A stretch of 64,000 nt of DNA from the NCBI RefSeq assembly GCF_014931275.1, contig NZ_CP063110.1, positions 310,001 to 374,000 on the forward strand, given 5' to 3'. Below are positions 34,738-44,278 of the stretch, piece by piece. The DNA is from Haemophilus parainfluenzae. GTDB taxonomy: Bacteria > Pseudomonadota > Gammaproteobacteria > Enterobacterales > Pasteurellaceae. The notes beneath the pieces are model-generated. The model did no database searches and had not been told where the DNA came from. It was given only the letters and a program-made list of their open reading frames with translations. The position numbers and the translations under genes are program-made. Every line of letters begins with the position of its first letter. The first letter of the stretch is position 1.

Positions 34738-35571
34738 ATGACTGAACAAACTAAAAAATCATTAACAAAAGGCGATATTCGTAGCACTTACTGGCGTTCA
34801 ACTTTCTTGCTAGGTTCCTTCAACTTTGAACGTATGCAAGCAATGGGTTTCTGTGTATCGATGATCCCAGCCATTAAACGTCTTTACAGCAAAAAAGAAG
34901 ATCAAGCAGCGGCATTAAAACGCCACTTAGAATTCTTCAACACCCAACCTTGGGTCGCATCATCTATCATTGGTGTTACTGCGGCGATGGAACAAGAACG
35001 TGCGAACGGTAACGATATTGATGACTCAGCAATCAGCGGGGTGAAAGTCGGTTTAATGGGCCCATTAGCCGGTGTGGGTGACCCAATTTTCTGGGGAACA
35101 TTACGTCCTGTATTGGCCGCACTTGGTGCAGGTTTAGCCATTACCGGTAGCCTTTTAGGGCCATTACTTTTCTTCATCGGTATCAACCTTTGCCGCGGCT
35201 TAACCCGTTGGTATGGCTTTAAATATGGCTATGAAAAAGGTACCACCATCGTTAACGATATGGGCGGCGGCCGCTTACAAAAATTGACTCAGGGGGCGTC
35301 TATCCTCGGTCTCTTTGTCATGGGCTCACTGGTATCGAAATGGACGAGTATCAACATTCCATTAGAACTTTCCCGCTATAAAAACCAAATGGGCGAAGAA
35401 GTAGTGACCACCGTACAAAGCGTGTTAAACGATCTTCTCCCTGGCCTTGCGGCGTTAGGTTTAACTTTCTTATGTATGTATTTATTACGTAAAAAAATCA
35501 ACGCCATGTACATCATCTTCGCCTTATTCGGCGTGGGTATTTTAGGCTATCATTTTGGTGTGTTAGCCTAA
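34738..35571 (+). CDS. manZ: Mannose-family PTS EIID
   Basis: Second membrane component of the mannose-type PTS. The 277 residues contain GDIRSTYWRSTFLLGSFNFE, GVKVGLMGPLAGVGDPIFWG and several C-terminal membrane helices, all typical of EIID. ATG 34738 is favoured because AAGGAAG lies just upstream; an earlier in-frame start at 34708 would overlap manY. A strong hairpin terminator follows, so manXYZ ends here. Confidence 0.95.
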   Translation: MTEQTKKSLTKGDIRSTYWRSTFLLGSFNFERMQAMGFCVSMIPAIKRLYSKKEDQAAALKRHLEFFNTQPWVASSIIGVTAAMEQERANGNDIDDSAISGVKVGLMGPLAGVGDPIFWGTLRPVLAALGAGLAITGSLLGPLLFFIGINLCRGLTRWYGFKYGYEKGTTIVNDMGGGRLQKLTQGASILGLFVMGSLVSKWTSINIPLELSRYKNQMGEEVVTTVQSVLNDLLPGLAALGLTFLCMYLLRKKINAMYIIFALFGVGILGYHFGVLA

Positions 35572-35583
35572 TACATTATGATA

Positions 35584-35622
35584 TTGCCTTCCCTCTTTCG
35601 CTTGAGGGAAGGCAAATTTTTT
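35584..35622 (+). terminator. Terminator after manXYZ
   Basis: TTGCCTTCCCTC (35584-35595) pairs perfectly with GAGGGAAGGCAA (35604-35615), followed by ATTTTTT. Confidence 0.93.
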
Positions 35623-35641
35623 AGCATGACATATAAATCCT

Positions 35642-36016
35642 ATGAACCTGAAAGATCTCATCAAGCCACCACCGGCTGAAGGCTATATCAAAAATTCATC
35701 CAATTTAGTGACCGCACTTTTTGTTCTGGCGGGCATTCTTTATTATCCCACTAACGGCTACGGTGCCGTCATCGCATTAATTGCGGCGCTGATTGTGTTA
35801 ATCGGTCAAAAAATGCTGATTGCTCAAACCAATAAAGATTTCACCGAAATGCAGTTAGCCGAAAAGCAATTCCAAGAAACCCAAAACAGCGATTACCTCC
35901 GTTTTATTGAAGCGCGAGCCACCCAAATGTTGCGCGACAACAAAGTCCTTTCCGAAAAAGGCAAAAAAGAGTTGGAGAGATTACTGTCTGTCGTCAAAAC
36001 ACATTTAAAGGTATAA
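35642..36016 (+). CDS. Small membrane protein of unknown function
   Basis: Not recognised. The 124-residue protein has two closely spaced membrane segments (about 23-40, LVTALFVLAGILYYPTN, and about 43-59, VIALIAALIVLIGQKML), then a charged, probably alpha-helical or coiled C-terminal half. It lies after the manXYZ terminator and 37 bases before the MBL hydrolase gene, and it may be transcribed with the latter. One USS core lies in its 5' part. Confidence 0.65.
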   Translation: MNLKDLIKPPPAEGYIKNSSNLVTALFVLAGILYYPTNGYGAVIALIAALIVLIGQKMLIAQTNKDFTEMQLAEKQFQETQNSDYLRFIEARATQMLRDNKVLSEKGKKELERLLSVVKTHLKV

Positions 36017-36053
36017 TGCTGCCAAATTTATATTTGGAAAATATCCTTTAAAG

Positions 36054-37127
36054 ATGAGACATACAAAGAAACTCATTACTCTTGCGGGAATTGCCGCATT
36101 TGTCAGCTATTGGTTTTATCTGCCAACTTATCCGGTATATCCGAAGAGTGATCATTATGATCCTGATACACAAACTTTCTATAATGCAGAACCTCAACGC
36201 GCACCAACAAATGTTGCAAGTGCGCTTTGGGAAATGACATTTCATGAAAAAGATTTTCACCCGAAAAAACCGTTGCCAACAGTCAAACCAAATTGGACTG
36301 AGTTTTTAGCACCAACTGAACAGAGTCGCTTTATGTGGTTTGGACATTCGACGCTACTTATGCGCATTGGCAATCAAACCATTATTACCGATCCGCTTTT
36401 TGGAAATAGTGCGTCTCCAGTGCCAATAATGATGCACCGTTTTCAACCACCCGTGGCAGAAATTGAAGAATTACCACCTGTAGATGTCGTGTTGCTTTCA
36501 CATAGCCATTACGATCACCTTGAACAAGAAAGCATCGAAAAATTAATGAAAACGCAAAGTCATTTTGTGGTTTCTTTAGGAATGGGCGTGATATTACAAA
36601 AATGGGGAATAGATGCAGCTAGAATTACTGAATTAGACTGGTGGCAAAGCACTGAACGCAATGGTGTAAAATATACCGCATTACCCGCAAGACATGATTC
36701 TAGCCGTAATTTGTTTGATCAGAACAAAGCATTGTGGTCTGGCTTTTTAATAGAGCATCAGCGCGGTCAAAATGAAGAACGTTTTTACTTCCATGGTGAT
36801 TCCGCCCAAGGCAAACATTTTGATGAAATTGCCAGCCGTGTTGGCAAAATTGATATTGCGTTTATCGAGAACGGACAATATGACGAAAGATGGCCCAATA
36901 ACCATCTTTTCCCTGAGCAAACCGCACAACTTGCGGCAAAACTACAACCAACAAGATTTATGCCCATTCACTGGGGAGCTTATCCGCTGGCCTTACATAC
37001 ATGGAATGAGCCTGTACTTAAAAGCATACCAATGGCAAGAACACTGGGCGTAAATACACTTACGCCATTGTTAGGGCAAGTATTTGACGTAAATACAAAA
37101 ACAGAAGATTGGTTTACCCAAGAATAA
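36054..37127 (+). CDS. Metallo-beta-lactamase fold hydrolase (NAPE-PLD/UlaG-like)
   Basis: The 357-residue protein has an N-terminal membrane anchor or uncleaved signal (ITLAGIAAFVSYWFYLPTY), then an MBL fold. It shows WFGHSTLLMRIGNQTIITDP, the zinc motif SHSHYDHLEQ (HxHxDH, about residue 148), PARHDSSRN, HGDSAQG and the late ligand MPIHWGAYPLA. The arrangement resembles the N-acyl-phosphatidylethanolamine phospholipase D-like and UlaG-like branches, so a phosphodiester or lactone substrate is possible. The actual substrate is unknown, and it is probably periplasm-facing. Confidence 0.82.
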   Translation: MRHTKKLITLAGIAAFVSYWFYLPTYPVYPKSDHYDPDTQTFYNAEPQRAPTNVASALWEMTFHEKDFHPKKPLPTVKPNWTEFLAPTEQSRFMWFGHSTLLMRIGNQTIITDPLFGNSASPVPIMMHRFQPPVAEIEELPPVDVVLLSHSHYDHLEQESIEKLMKTQSHFVVSLGMGVILQKWGIDAARITELDWWQSTERNGVKYTALPARHDSSRNLFDQNKALWSGFLIEHQRGQNEERFYFHGDSAQGKHFDEIASRVGKIDIAFIENGQYDERWPNNHLFPEQTAQLAAKLQPTRFMPIHWGAYPLALHTWNEPVLKSIPMARTLGVNTLTPLLGQVFDVNTKTEDWFTQE

Positions 37128-37231
37128 TCATAACTTTTAGCTATATGAAATAAGCTTTTCTTCTTTTTCTTACTTAAGTTAGAAAGGTATTATCAAGCGG
37201 AAATTTATGATTTATCACTTAGGAGTAGTTT

Positions 37232-37777
37232 ATGTCTCAATTTAAAATTCACACCATTGAATCAGCCCCTGAAGCGGCACAAGAAGCTTTAAAAGCCGTA
37301 CAAAATGCCAATGGGTTTATTCCAAATTTAATTGGTGTTCTTGCGAATGCCCCTACTGCACTTGAAACTTATCGCACAGTGGGCGGCATTAATGGTCGTA
37401 ATAGCCTAACGGCAACAGAACGCGAAGTGGTGCAAATTACCGCGGCTGTAGTCAATGGATGTGGTTTCTGTGTAGCTGGCCACACGAAGATCGCGTTAAA
37501 AGTGCTAAAACTTGAAGAAGAGCTTGTAAACCAAATTCGTGCGACAGCTCGTATTGAAAGTGATAAAAAACTGGATACTTTAGCACGTTTCACCCTTGCT
37601 GTTATTTTACAAAAAGCAAAATTAACGGAAGCGCAGCTTAAAGCATTCTTTGATGCAGGTTATACCCAAGAAAATGCTATTGATGTGATTTTAGGTGTCA
37701 GCCTCGCCACATTATGTAACTATGTGAACAACATTGCTGAAACCCCAATCAATCCTGAATTACAGGCATTTGCATAA
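37232..37777 (+). CDS. AhpD-like carboxymuconolactone decarboxylase family protein
   Basis: The 181-residue alpha-helical protein carries the redox motif CGFC in NGCGFCVAGHTKIA (about residues 77-80, with the following His), as in AhpD and other peroxidase-related alkylhydroperoxidase family members. It probably acts as a disulfide-cycling peroxidase partner, though no ahpC is adjacent. AGGAG precedes the ATG. It ends in a perfect USS-pair terminator shared with the convergent tlpA-like gene. Confidence 0.85.
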   Translation: MSQFKIHTIESAPEAAQEALKAVQNANGFIPNLIGVLANAPTALETYRTVGGINGRNSLTATEREVVQITAAVVNGCGFCVAGHTKIALKVLKLEEELVNQIRATARIESDKKLDTLARFTLAVILQKAKLTEAQLKAFFDAGYTQENAIDVILGVSLATLCNYVNNIAETPINPELQAFA

Positions 37778-37790
37778 TCAAGCCAATATT

Positions 37791-37820
37791 AAAAGTGCGG
37801 TCAAAAATGACCGCACTTTT
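37791..37820. terminator. Bidirectional USS-pair terminator
   Basis: AAAAGTGCGGTCA (37791-37803) and TGACCGCACTTTT (37808-37820) form a perfect 13-bp stem with an AAAA loop. Both arms hold full Hin-type uptake cores. Confidence 0.93.
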
Positions 37821-38297
37821 TTATTCCTTCACAAATTGTTTAATTTGATCTGAATTCAAATGTCCTGGTTGTGCTTTGATAAGGTTTAAATCCTTATCTA
37901 ATAGCAAATTAAATGGATAGCCTAATACATTGGCTCGTTTAATGATTTCACCCTTTTCATCCAATAATACGGTGATATTTTTATAGTCCAAGCCTTTATA
38001 CCAATTGATAAATTTTTGGCTATTTTGTTCGTTCTTTTGTCCTGGTGAGGCAATCGTAACCACATTAAAATCAAGATTCTTTTCAGCACTGAGATCGTCA
38101 ATTTCCGCTAAACCTGCCAAGCAAATTGGACACCAAGATGCCCACATTTTGATATAAAGCGGTTTGCCTTGATATTGTGATAAAGAGACGGTTTGATTAT
38201 CCAACGTTTTCAAGGGAACATCAGCCAAAGACACCTTTTCTTGTGCAAAACTCAATGGACTCAAAAACACTAAAAGTGCGGTCAATATTTTTCTCAT
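37821..38297 (-). CDS. TlpA-like periplasmic thioredoxin, partner of MsrAB
   Basis: Periplasmic thiol-disulfide reductant. The 158 residues have a Sec signal peptide (cleavage after SFA) and a thioredoxin fold with redox motif WCPIC in KMWASWCPICLAGL (about residue 50), then the cis-proline VLGYPFNLLLD. It lies nine bases after msrAB and should recycle it. Neisseria PilB fuses the same three activities in one protein. The CcdA-type membrane electron carrier found between such genes in H. influenzae is absent here. Confidence 0.88.
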   Translation of the reverse strand: MRKILTALLVFLSPLSFAQEKVSLADVPLKTLDNQTVSLSQYQGKPLYIKMWASWCPICLAGLAEIDDLSAEKNLDFNVVTIASPGQKNEQNSQKFINWYKGLDYKNITVLLDEKGEIIKRANVLGYPFNLLLDKDLNLIKAQPGHLNSDQIKQFVKE

Positions 38298-38306
38298 TTT
38301 GCCCTC

Positions 38307-39368
38307 TTATTTCACAAAAGGAATCAAATCACCATAACCTTGTTTTTCCATTTCATCTAATGGAATAAACTTGATCGATGCGCTGTTGATGCAGTAACGC
38401 AAGCCACCTTTATCGCGTGGACCATCATCAAACACATGGCCTAAATGGGCATGACCACTGCGACTTAACACCTCAATGCGAGTCATATTAAAGCTATTGT
38501 CTCTTTGATACTCCGCCACTTCAGCGGCAATCGGTTTAGTAAAGCTTGGCCAGCCGCAACCCGATTCAAATTTATCTTTAGAAGAAAATAACGGTTCTCC
38601 CGTGGTGATATCCACATAAATACCCGGCGCGAAATTATCCCAATATTCGTTACTAAAAGAGCGTTCGGTATGTTTGCCTTGCGTCACATCATATTGAAGT
38701 GCGGTCAGTTTTTGCTTTAATTCTGCATCACTAGGTTTGGGATATTTTTTATCATCAATTAATGGCTCATCGGCTTTTTTGATGTCGATATGGCAATAGC
38801 CATTCGGATTTTTCTTGAGATAATCCTGATGATACTCTTCCGCCTCCACATAATTTTTCAGCGGTTCTACTTCAATTTGAATCGGTGCCTGATATTTACT
38901 TTGTAAGGTTTTCAATGCTGCCTCAATAACCGCTTTATCTTGTTCATTTTGATAATAAATGCCGGTTCGATATTGTCTGCCACGATCATTACCTTGCTTA
39001 TTAATACTGGTTGGATCGATAACGCGGAAATAATATTGCAATAATTTATCTAGCGAAATTTTATTTGGATCGTAAGTGACTTTCACGGTTTCAGCATGAT
39101 CTGTCGCATGCAATAATTGATAGTTCGTGGTATCACCTTTTCCATTAGCATAGCCCGAAACCGCATCAGTCACGCCTTGAATGCGTTCCATATAAGCTTC
39201 TAATCCCCAAAAGCAGCCACCAGCAAGATAAATAATACGTTGTTCTTGTTTGCTTTCCATTGTCATTTTTTGCTCCTTTGATGAGGTTGGATTATCAGCA
39301 TACGTTAAACTACTTTGCAAACCGCCAAAAAGTGCGGTCAATATGAGAAATGTTTTTGTATATTTCAT
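38307..39368 (-). CDS. msrAB: Bifunctional periplasmic methionine sulfoxide reductase A/B
   Basis: Repairs both S- and R-methionine sulfoxide in exported proteins. The 353 residues comprise a Sec signal (cleavage near TYA), an MsrA domain with the active site [14 protein letters not shown] (Cys about 52), and an MsrB domain from about residue 210 with [12 protein letters not shown] and the catalytic [11 protein letters not shown] (Cys about 327). Transcription is divergent from an EamA transporter, and the next gene is a TlpA-like reductant in the same operon. USS cores occur within the gene. Confidence 0.95.
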   Translation of the reverse strand: MKYTKTFLILTALFGGLQSSLTYADNPTSSKEQKMTMESKQEQRIIYLAGGCFWGLEAYMERIQGVTDAVSGYANGKGDTTNYQLLHATDHAETVKVTYDPNKISLDKLLQYYFRVIDPTSINKQGNDRGRQYRTGIYYQNEQDKAVIEAALKTLQSKYQAPIQIEVEPLKNYVEAEEYHQDYLKKNPNGYCHIDIKKADEPLIDDKKYPKPSDAELKQKLTALQYDVTQGKHTERSFSNEYWDNFAPGIYVDITTGEPLFSSKDKFESGCGWPSFTKPIAAEVAEYQRDNSFNMTRIEVLSRSGHAHLGHVFDDGPRDKGGLRYCINSASIKFIPLDEMEKQGYGDLIPFVK

Positions 39369-39480
39369 TTTCTTTCCTTATTATAGAAAAATCTTCAACT
39401 ACATTTCATTAGACGAAGACAAAACCATTTTCTTACAAAATAAGGCAATTTTTTTACCGCACTTTGTGCAAGGAACCTTT

Positions 39481-40347
39481 ATGCCAAACATACATCTCCG
39501 CAATAATTATCAAAAAGCTGTTGTTTGTATGGTGTTAGCTTACATCAGCATTGCCTTAATGGGTGTATTTGTAAAATACGCCTCTGATGAATTACCGTCC
39601 AGTGAAATTTTATTTTCCCGTTTCTTTATTGGTTTTGTGTTTCTCCTCCCCTTTTTAATTAAAGATGGAGATTTCAAAGTCGATATGTCGCAATGGAAAT
39701 TTCTCGTTTTGCGCAACCTCGCCGGCATTGCCAGTATGTTGCTAACCTTCTACGCCATTAAATATTTACCGATTTCCATTGCAATTTTATTGATGAATAC
39801 GTCCGCACTTTTTGTGCCTTTATTGCTGTTTTTCTTTAAAGTCAGAACACCATTAAAAGTATTAGCTTGCAGTTTTATGGGGTTTGTCGGTGTGTCCATC
39901 ATTATGCTGACCAACGGCTCAATGAATATCAACCCTATCCATGTAGGCTATGCCTTAGGTGCTGCTGTCTTGGCTGCGATGGCGTTTATCAGTTTACAAG
40001 AACTCAATAAACACAATTCACCTAAAAATATCGTGTTTTACTTTCACTTATTAGGCTCGATTTTGTTGCCGCTCTTTTTCATTGCACAGTGGAAAATGCC
40101 AACACTGCATGGGTTTACGCTGTTACTTTTAGTAGGCGGATTCGGACTTATTTTCCAATTATTACTCACTCGTGCCTTTAAATACGCCCCTGCCAATGTC
40201 ATTACGCCTTTTGCTTTTACTGGCGTAATTTTCTCCAGCATCTGTGACTGGCTCTTCTGGGATAACGTACCAAGCCTAAATTTCTGGATTGGTTCATTAG
40301 TCATCATTATCGCTGTCAGCTTGCTTGCTAGAATGCGGGCAAAATAG
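39481..40347 (+). CDS. EamA/DMT family transporter
   Basis: Ten-helix drug/metabolite-type exporter of the inner membrane, 288 residues with two EamA repeats (YISIALMGVFVKYASDELPS in the first, FISLQELNKHNSPKNIVFYF at the second). The start at ATG 39481 follows AAGGAA. The frame is open further upstream to 39250, but that part overlaps the msrAB 5' region and carries no membrane segment. The substrate is unknown. Confidence 0.88.
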   Translation: MPNIHLRNNYQKAVVCMVLAYISIALMGVFVKYASDELPSSEILFSRFFIGFVFLLPFLIKDGDFKVDMSQWKFLVLRNLAGIASMLLTFYAIKYLPISIAILLMNTSALFVPLLLFFFKVRTPLKVLACSFMGFVGVSIIMLTNGSMNINPIHVGYALGAAVLAAMAFISLQELNKHNSPKNIVFYFHLLGSILLPLFFIAQWKMPTLHGFTLLLLVGGFGLIFQLLLTRAFKYAPANVITPFAFTGVIFSSICDWLFWDNVPSLNFWIGSLVIIIAVSLLARMRAK

Positions 40348-40438
40348 AGAAATCCGACCAAATAGCTAAAATATAACTATTCCCAATAACATTGTTTGAA
40401 TGTATAATCCTAATGCTTTTTATTATTGAGGACACAAT

Positions 40439-41329
40439 ATGAAAAAATTATTCAAAACCACTTTAGCTTCTGCATTATTAATGGTATCCGCATTTGCTAG
40501 TGCAGTGACGGTTAAAGATGCGAAAGGTGAATTTACCCTTGATAAAACCCCAAGCCGTGTTGTGGCATTGGAATATTCTTTTGTGGATGCTTTAGCCCAA
40601 GTCGGTGTAAGCCCAGTGGGTGTGGCTGACGATAACAAAATCGATCGTATTTTGCCGCAAGTGCGCGAAAAAATTGCTGCATGGCAATCCGTTGGCACGC
40701 GTTCTCAACCGAGTCTTGAAGTGATTGCTTCTCTCAAACCCGATTTAATTATTGCTGATCCATCTCGCCATACTGCAGTATTTGAAGAATTGAAAAAAAT
40801 CGCGCCAACGGTGATGTTCGATTCTCGTCATGAAAGTTATCAAGAAAATCTTGAAACCGCGCAAAAAATTGGTGATTTAGTCGGTAAAAGTAGCGAAATG
40901 AAAGCAAAAATCAATGAACATAATGATTACATTGCCAACATCGCAAAAAATTTAGGTGTGCAAGGCAAAAAAGCCTCATTTGGTACTTCCCGAGAAGATA
41001 AATTTAATATCCAAAATGACAATGGCTATGTGGGTAGTTTCTTAACGACATTAGGTTTTGCCCCAACTAAACTCAATAGTGATCAAGCTTTCGTAGAAAT
41101 CAACCTTGAACAATTAGTAATGGAAAAACCGGAATACTTGTTCATCGCCCATTATCGTGATGAAAGTATTGCCCGCAAATGGGAAGCTGAGCCACTTTGG
41201 AAAGCCATTCCTGCCGTCAAAGCAAACCATGTTTACAGCGTTGACTCGGACATGTGGGCGCGTGGTCGCGGCTTAGAAGCAAGCAAAATTATGGCAAAAC
41301 AAATTGAAGGTTTCGTGAAACAAAAATAA
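40439..41329 (+). CDS. fecB: Iron-siderophore ABC importer, substrate-binding protein (FecB-like)
   Basis: Periplasmic receptor of a Fe(III)-chelate importer. The 296 residues have a Sec signal (cleavage after ASA) and a type III binding-protein fold: TPSRVVALEYSFVDALAQVG, SLEVIASLKPDLIIADPSRH, APTVMFDSRHESYQENLETA and IEGFVKQK. It resembles FecB (ferric dicitrate). The gene starts an overlapping four-gene operon. No FecA receptor or FecIR sensors are adjacent, so the exact chelate is uncertain. TATAAT at 40403-40408 may be its -10. Confidence 0.88.
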   Translation: MKKLFKTTLASALLMVSAFASAVTVKDAKGEFTLDKTPSRVVALEYSFVDALAQVGVSPVGVADDNKIDRILPQVREKIAAWQSVGTRSQPSLEVIASLKPDLIIADPSRHTAVFEELKKIAPTVMFDSRHESYQENLETAQKIGDLVGKSSEMKAKINEHNDYIANIAKNLGVQGKKASFGTSREDKFNIQNDNGYVGSFLTTLGFAPTKLNSDQAFVEINLEQLVMEKPEYLFIAHYRDESIARKWEAEPLWKAIPAVKANHVYSVDSDMWARGRGLEASKIMAKQIEGFVKQK

Positions 41330-42318
41330 TGATGAAGTCCACTTTCCGTTGGGGACTTCCCCTTATCATTCTGGCTTTCCTATTATGGGGAAGCCTGTTT
41401 TTGTATTATCCCATCGAAATTCGACCGCTTGCAGCGTTACAAGCGTTCCTCCCCGATGGCGATGAAATTGCCAAAATTACCGTAACCGATTTACGCCTGC
41501 CGCGCGCATTAGTTGGCATGATTTTAGGGGCCAATCTTGCGGTGGCGGGGGCGTTGTTACAAACCATTACGCGCAACCCGCTTGCTTCACCTACGCTACT
41601 CAGCGTGAACTCAGGCGCTAGTCTTGCCATGGTAACCGCCAGTGCGTTTAGCCCCTTGATTCTTTCTGGTTATAGCATTGCCTTAGTGGCCAGTATCGGC
41701 GGCGGTCTGAGTTGGTTTGTGGTAATGCTGATCAGTAATGGTTGGAAAGACAACAGTGGAGATCGTAGCCGAGTGATTTTAGCGGGGATTGCGGTATCAC
41801 TACTTTGTGCCGCCCTCACGAAATTAGTGCTCATTATCGCGGAAGATCATGCCTTTGGTATTATGAGTTGGCTAGCGGGTGGCATTGCGCATGCGCGTTG
41901 GAATGAATTATTGACGTTATTTCCATTCTTTATTTTGACCGCACTTTTCTGTCTATTCTTTGCTAGTCGTTTGAATTTACTCAATTTAAGCGATGAATCT
42001 GCGCGTTCGTTAGGCATCAATCTCTTCCGTTTACGCTGGTACGCTAACATCATGGCATTATTGATTGTGGGTTCAAGCGTGAGTGTTGCTGGCCCTGTTG
42101 CCTTTATCGGCTTACTCGTGCCCCATCTTGCTCGCTATTGGATTGGTTATGACTTGCGAAAATCGCTTCCCATGGCGATGTTACTCGGTGCAATTTTAAT
42201 GCTCGCTGCAGATACCATTGCCCGTGCGGTCAACTTCCCTAGTGAAGTGCCTGCTGGTGCGGTGCTTGCCTTAATTGGTGCACCAGTCTTTGTATTATTT
42301 GCCAGAGGAAGACACTAA
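41329..42318 (+). CDS. fecC: Iron-siderophore ABC importer permease (FecC-like)
   Basis: FecCD-family permease with about nine to ten membrane helices in 329 residues. Typical blocks are LRLPRALVGMILGANLAVAG, QTITRNPLASPTLLSVNSGA and the cytoplasmic ATPase-contact region VAGPVAFIGLLVPHLARYWI. Its first ATG overlaps the fecB stop (TAATG), and its stop overlaps the next start, so translation is coupled. Confidence 0.92.
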   Translation: MMKSTFRWGLPLIILAFLLWGSLFLYYPIEIRPLAALQAFLPDGDEIAKITVTDLRLPRALVGMILGANLAVAGALLQTITRNPLASPTLLSVNSGASLAMVTASAFSPLILSGYSIALVASIGGGLSWFVVMLISNGWKDNSGDRSRVILAGIAVSLLCAALTKLVLIIAEDHAFGIMSWLAGGIAHARWNELLTLFPFFILTALFCLFFASRLNLLNLSDESARSLGINLFRLRWYANIMALLIVGSSVSVAGPVAFIGLLVPHLARYWIGYDLRKSLPMAMLLGAILMLAADTIARAVNFPSEVPAGAVLALIGAPVFVLFARGRH

Positions 42319-43301
42319 TGCGAACCTCTCATGTATCTTTTCGCGCTATCGGCTTTTATGTTATTACGCTTAGCCTGATGGTACTACTCTTTGGATTGAG
42401 TATTCGCCTCGGCACTTATACGCTTTCTTTTGAGGAAATTTGGGCGGCCTTTCAGCCTGACGATAAAAACTATTTTACCTTGATGGAATATCGCCTACCG
42501 CGAGCAGTGTTAGCGATTTTATTGGGTGGCGCCTTAGCGATTTCTGGTGTATTAGTGCAAAGTGTGGTGCGTAATCCGCTTGCCTCTCCCGATATTTTAG
42601 GAATTAACAATGCGGCAGGGTTGGTTGCTGTTTCGGTATTGATGTTCTTACCAAACTTAGCATTTTACTGGATGCCAATTTTTGCCTTTTTAGGCGGTGT
42701 GCTCTCTTTTGTCATTTTATGGATCGTGTGCGGTTTTAACTTCCGTCCTATCAAAATGGCAATCATTGGGGTCGCACTATCCGCGTTATGGGCAGCGATT
42801 AGTCATTATCTGATGCTTACCAATCCGGTCGAGATCAACACGGCTATGTTATGGCTTACCGGCAGTCTATGGGGACGTAGCTGGTCTTATTTGAATGTGG
42901 TATTGCCATGGTTAGTAGTATTGCTACCCTTACCATTTATTTTCTGTCGCGATCTCGACACCCTTGGTTTAGGTGAAAACAAAGCCTCAACCCTTGGCGT
43001 GACCGTAAATAAAGTGCAAATCAGCGTTTTAGTGCTAGCGGTAGCCCTTTCTACTACAGCCGTGGCAATTTGTGGTCCAATTGCCTTTTTAGGCTTAGTT
43101 GCTCCGCATCTTGCTCGTCGTTTAGTCGGCGGCAGACATCGCACTCTATTACCGGCGGCCTTGATTATTGGTGCCCTCTTATTACAACTTTCGGATATTT
43201 TGGCGCGGGTGATTGACCCACCAACTGAACTACCAGCGGGTATTCTGACCGCGATTATCGGTGCGCCATATTTCTTCTACTTATTGATGAGAACTAAATA
43301 A
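42318..43301 (+). CDS. fecD: Iron-siderophore ABC importer permease (FecD-like)
   Basis: Second FecCD-family permease (327 residues), partner of the preceding one in a heterodimeric channel. It has EYRLPRAVLAILLGGALAIS, QSVVRNPLASPDILGINNAA and the ATPase-contact motif CGPIAFLGLVAPHLARRLVG. The start overlaps the fecC stop and its stop overlaps the fecE start. Confidence 0.92.
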   Translation: MRTSHVSFRAIGFYVITLSLMVLLFGLSIRLGTYTLSFEEIWAAFQPDDKNYFTLMEYRLPRAVLAILLGGALAISGVLVQSVVRNPLASPDILGINNAAGLVAVSVLMFLPNLAFYWMPIFAFLGGVLSFVILWIVCGFNFRPIKMAIIGVALSALWAAISHYLMLTNPVEINTAMLWLTGSLWGRSWSYLNVVLPWLVVLLPLPFIFCRDLDTLGLGENKASTLGVTVNKVQISVLVLAVALSTTAVAICGPIAFLGLVAPHLARRLVGGRHRTLLPAALIIGALLLQLSDILARVIDPPTELPAGILTAIIGAPYFFYLLMRTK

Positions 43302-44068
43302 TGAGCATTGAAATCAATAATTTATCTTTAGGTTATCAAGATAAACTCGTGGTTAAAAATCTGTCGCTAAAATTCCCGAGAAATAAAGTGATTGCATTAA
43401 TCGGCCCAAATGGTTGCGGTAAGTCCACCACATTAAAAGCGGTGGCTCGCTTGCTTAAGCCAAAGCAAGGCTCAATCACCCATAAAGGCAAGGACATTTG
43501 GCAAAAAAGCCCTAAAGAATATGCCCAAGAATTGGCTTTTCTCCCGCAGCAACACCTAGTACCAGAAGGGATTAAAGTGCGGGAATTGATCGCCTACGGG
43601 CGTTCGCCTTACTTAAATCTCTGGGGCAAACTCAGCCAAAAAGATGAAGAATTGGTTAATTGGGCGATGGAACAAACACAAACTGCCGAACTCGCCGAAC
43701 AGTTAGTTTCTGATTTATCTGGAGGTCAACAACAACGGGTATTTTTAGCCATGACTCTTGCGCAAGATGCTGAATTAGTGCTACTCGATGAGCCCACTAC
43801 TTATCTGGATTTAAACCGCCAAGCTGAACTCATGGGCATGATGCGACAAATGCAACAAAACGGAAAAACCGTGATTACGGTATTGCATGATCTCAACCAA
43901 GCCTGCCGCTATTGCGATTACTTAATCGTCATGAAAAAAGGTGCCGTAATGGCACAAGGCACACCTGATGAGGTCATGACCGAAGAGTTGCTGAAGGATG
44001 TGTTTGATTTGGATGTCATCATTTATCGTGATCCTATCAGTAACACACCGATGTTTATTTTGAAATAA
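43301..44068 (+). CDS. fecE: Iron-siderophore ABC importer ATPase (FecE-like)
   Basis: Cytoplasmic ATPase energising the FecBCD importer. The 255 residues include Walker A GPNGCGKST (about 35-43), Q-loop FLPQQHL, signature LSGGQQQRV (about 137) and Walker B LVLLDEPTTYLDL, with switch His in VLHDLN. Length equals E. coli FecE (255). It ends the operon before a hairpin terminator. Confidence 0.94.
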   Translation: MSIEINNLSLGYQDKLVVKNLSLKFPRNKVIALIGPNGCGKSTTLKAVARLLKPKQGSITHKGKDIWQKSPKEYAQELAFLPQQHLVPEGIKVRELIAYGRSPYLNLWGKLSQKDEELVNWAMEQTQTAELAEQLVSDLSGGQQQRVFLAMTLAQDAELVLLDEPTTYLDLNRQAELMGMMRQMQQNGKTVITVLHDLNQACRYCDYLIVMKKGAVMAQGTPDEVMTEELLKDVFDLDVIIYRDPISNTPMFILK

Positions 44069-44092
44069 CTTTCAATCACTTCTCTAAATATC

Positions 44093-44129
44093 AAATAGGC
44101 GTTTTATTTTACTAAAATGCCTATTTTTT
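44093..44129 (+). terminator. Terminator after fecBCDE
   Basis: AAATAGGCGTTTTA (44093-44106) pairs with TAAAATGCCTATTT (44113-44126), with one G-U pair, followed by T residues. From here to 44278 lies only the AT-rich promoter region of pgaA. Confidence 0.88.
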
Positions 44130-44278
44130 CACCTAAAACACTCGATGTTATACATAACTAATACTTTTTATAGCTCAACTTGAGGTCGGACCACTTTACG
44201 AAACTTATACTTTCCTTACATTGTCATAAATATGGAGTCCACAATAAATAATTATAATTAAACATAGTAGAAGTTAAT

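Noticed and set aside
39250..39480. 77-residue N-terminal extension of the EamA transporter at 39481
   Set aside because: It overlaps the msrAB start on the other strand, and AAGGAA with ATG 39481 gives a normal ten-helix protein.
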